DNA of 64,000 nucleotides from Nitrospirillum pindoramense. GTDB taxonomy: Bacteria > Pseudomonadota > Alphaproteobacteria > Azospirillales > Azospirillaceae. Under the pieces are notes generated by a model, which did not search any database, was not told the origin of the DNA, and worked only from the letters and a program-made list of their open reading frames with translations. Location: positions 1 to 64,000 of the forward strand of contig NZ_VITR01000016.1 in the NCBI RefSeq assembly GCF_007827955.1, in the 5' to 3' direction. Positions 63,953 through 64,000 of this stretch are shown here, one piece after another. Within the stretch, counting starts at the first letter, position 1. Each line of letters opens with the position of its first letter. Both the position numbers and the translations under genes were made by a program.

Positions 63953-64000
63953 ATGACGACCGCCGAGAACCTTGACCAGCCCCAGATCGCGATCACGCTG
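63953..64000 (+). CDS. thrS: Start of a gene cut by the window edge, possibly threonyl-tRNA synthetase
   Basis: Sixteen codons are visible, reading MTTAENLDQPQIAITL. IAITL before the edge resembles the TGS domain that opens ThrRS (ITLPDGS...), but too little is present for a firm call. TTGACA (63890-63895) upstream is a consensus -35 box with only a weak -10. The ribosome-binding site is not clear. Confidence 0.45.
   Translation, partial: MTTAENLDQPQIAITL

Overview
This 64 kb window is GC-rich, densely coding chromosomal DNA from an alphaproteobacterium, most likely a member of the Rhodospirillales/Azospirillaceae (Azospirillum, Niveispirillum or Nitrospirillum-like). The placement rests on gene content and order: a DUF3576 lipoprotein next to leuS-lptE-holA; parB-parA-rsmG-mnmG-mnmE; dnaQ-coaE-aroE-maf-PPDK regulator facing hemE-hemH-hemJ-rho; a MucR regulator; olsB-olsA ornithine-lipid genes; and a SAM-II riboswitch in front of metZ. 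No phage, transposon, plasmid or CRISPR sequence was recognised.

The window very probably contains the replication origin. Between the divergently transcribed PPDK-regulator gene and hemE (about 25.07-25.53 kb) lies a non-coding stretch with one perfect DnaA box (TTATCCACA), several near-boxes, repeated GGATCC-type palindromes and a T/A-richer end next to hemE. This is the position of the Caulobacter origin. Nearly all housekeeping genes to the left run on the minus strand and nearly all to the right on the plus strand, so most are transcribed away from this point. About 10-12 kb to the left are two perfect 16-bp parS palindromes and a symmetric variant, clustered around rsmG, mnmG and mnmE and next to parAB.

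Region by region. 0-5.5 kb: small metabolic genes (PhyH-type dioxygenase, PQQ-type sugar dehydrogenase, aldo/keto reductase), tRNA-Ser(GGA), yggS and a porin with a tandem-repeat signal peptide. 5.6-10.6 kb: DUF3576 lipoprotein, leuS, lptE, holA. 10.6-16.4 kb: parB, parA, rsmG, mnmG, mnmE. 16.4-21.2 kb: 2Fe-2S ferredoxin and DUF6489, a DUF255 thioredoxin-like protein, dienelactone hydrolase, quinone reductase. 21.2-25.1 kb: dnaQ, coaE, aroE, maf, PPDK regulator. 25.5-29.9 kb: three haem genes (hemE, hemH, hemJ), then rho. 30.1-31.3 kb: a LuxR-type response regulator fused by overlapping codons to an unusual H-box protein without a kinase domain. 31.3-37.4 kb: secB, riboswitch-controlled metZ, a phasin-like gene, glnD. 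37.5-42.6 kb: murJ, trpS, TauE/SafE exporter with a TIGR02186 partner, a universal stress protein. 43-48.6 kb: nfuA-type Fe-S carrier, a Bax-like glucosaminidase, a nitroreductase, ddpX, tsaB-rimI, a TusA-like protein, mucR. 49-58.8 kb: olsBA, then miaB-phoH-ybeY-corC-lnt, an XRE regulator and metK. 58.9-64 kb: trmB, two hydrolases, two glycosyltransferases and probably the first codons of thrS.

The points most worth a second look are the origin and parS cluster (two parS sites lie inside coding sequence), the SAM-II aptamer with a hairpin overlapping its 3' end, the response-regulator/H-box pair behind a CtrA-like box, and a two-hairpin intergenic repeat found at three places with compensatory changes between two copies. 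Starts were chosen by ribosome-binding sites, overlaps and family length. No database search was possible, so family names rest on recognised motifs and gene order.
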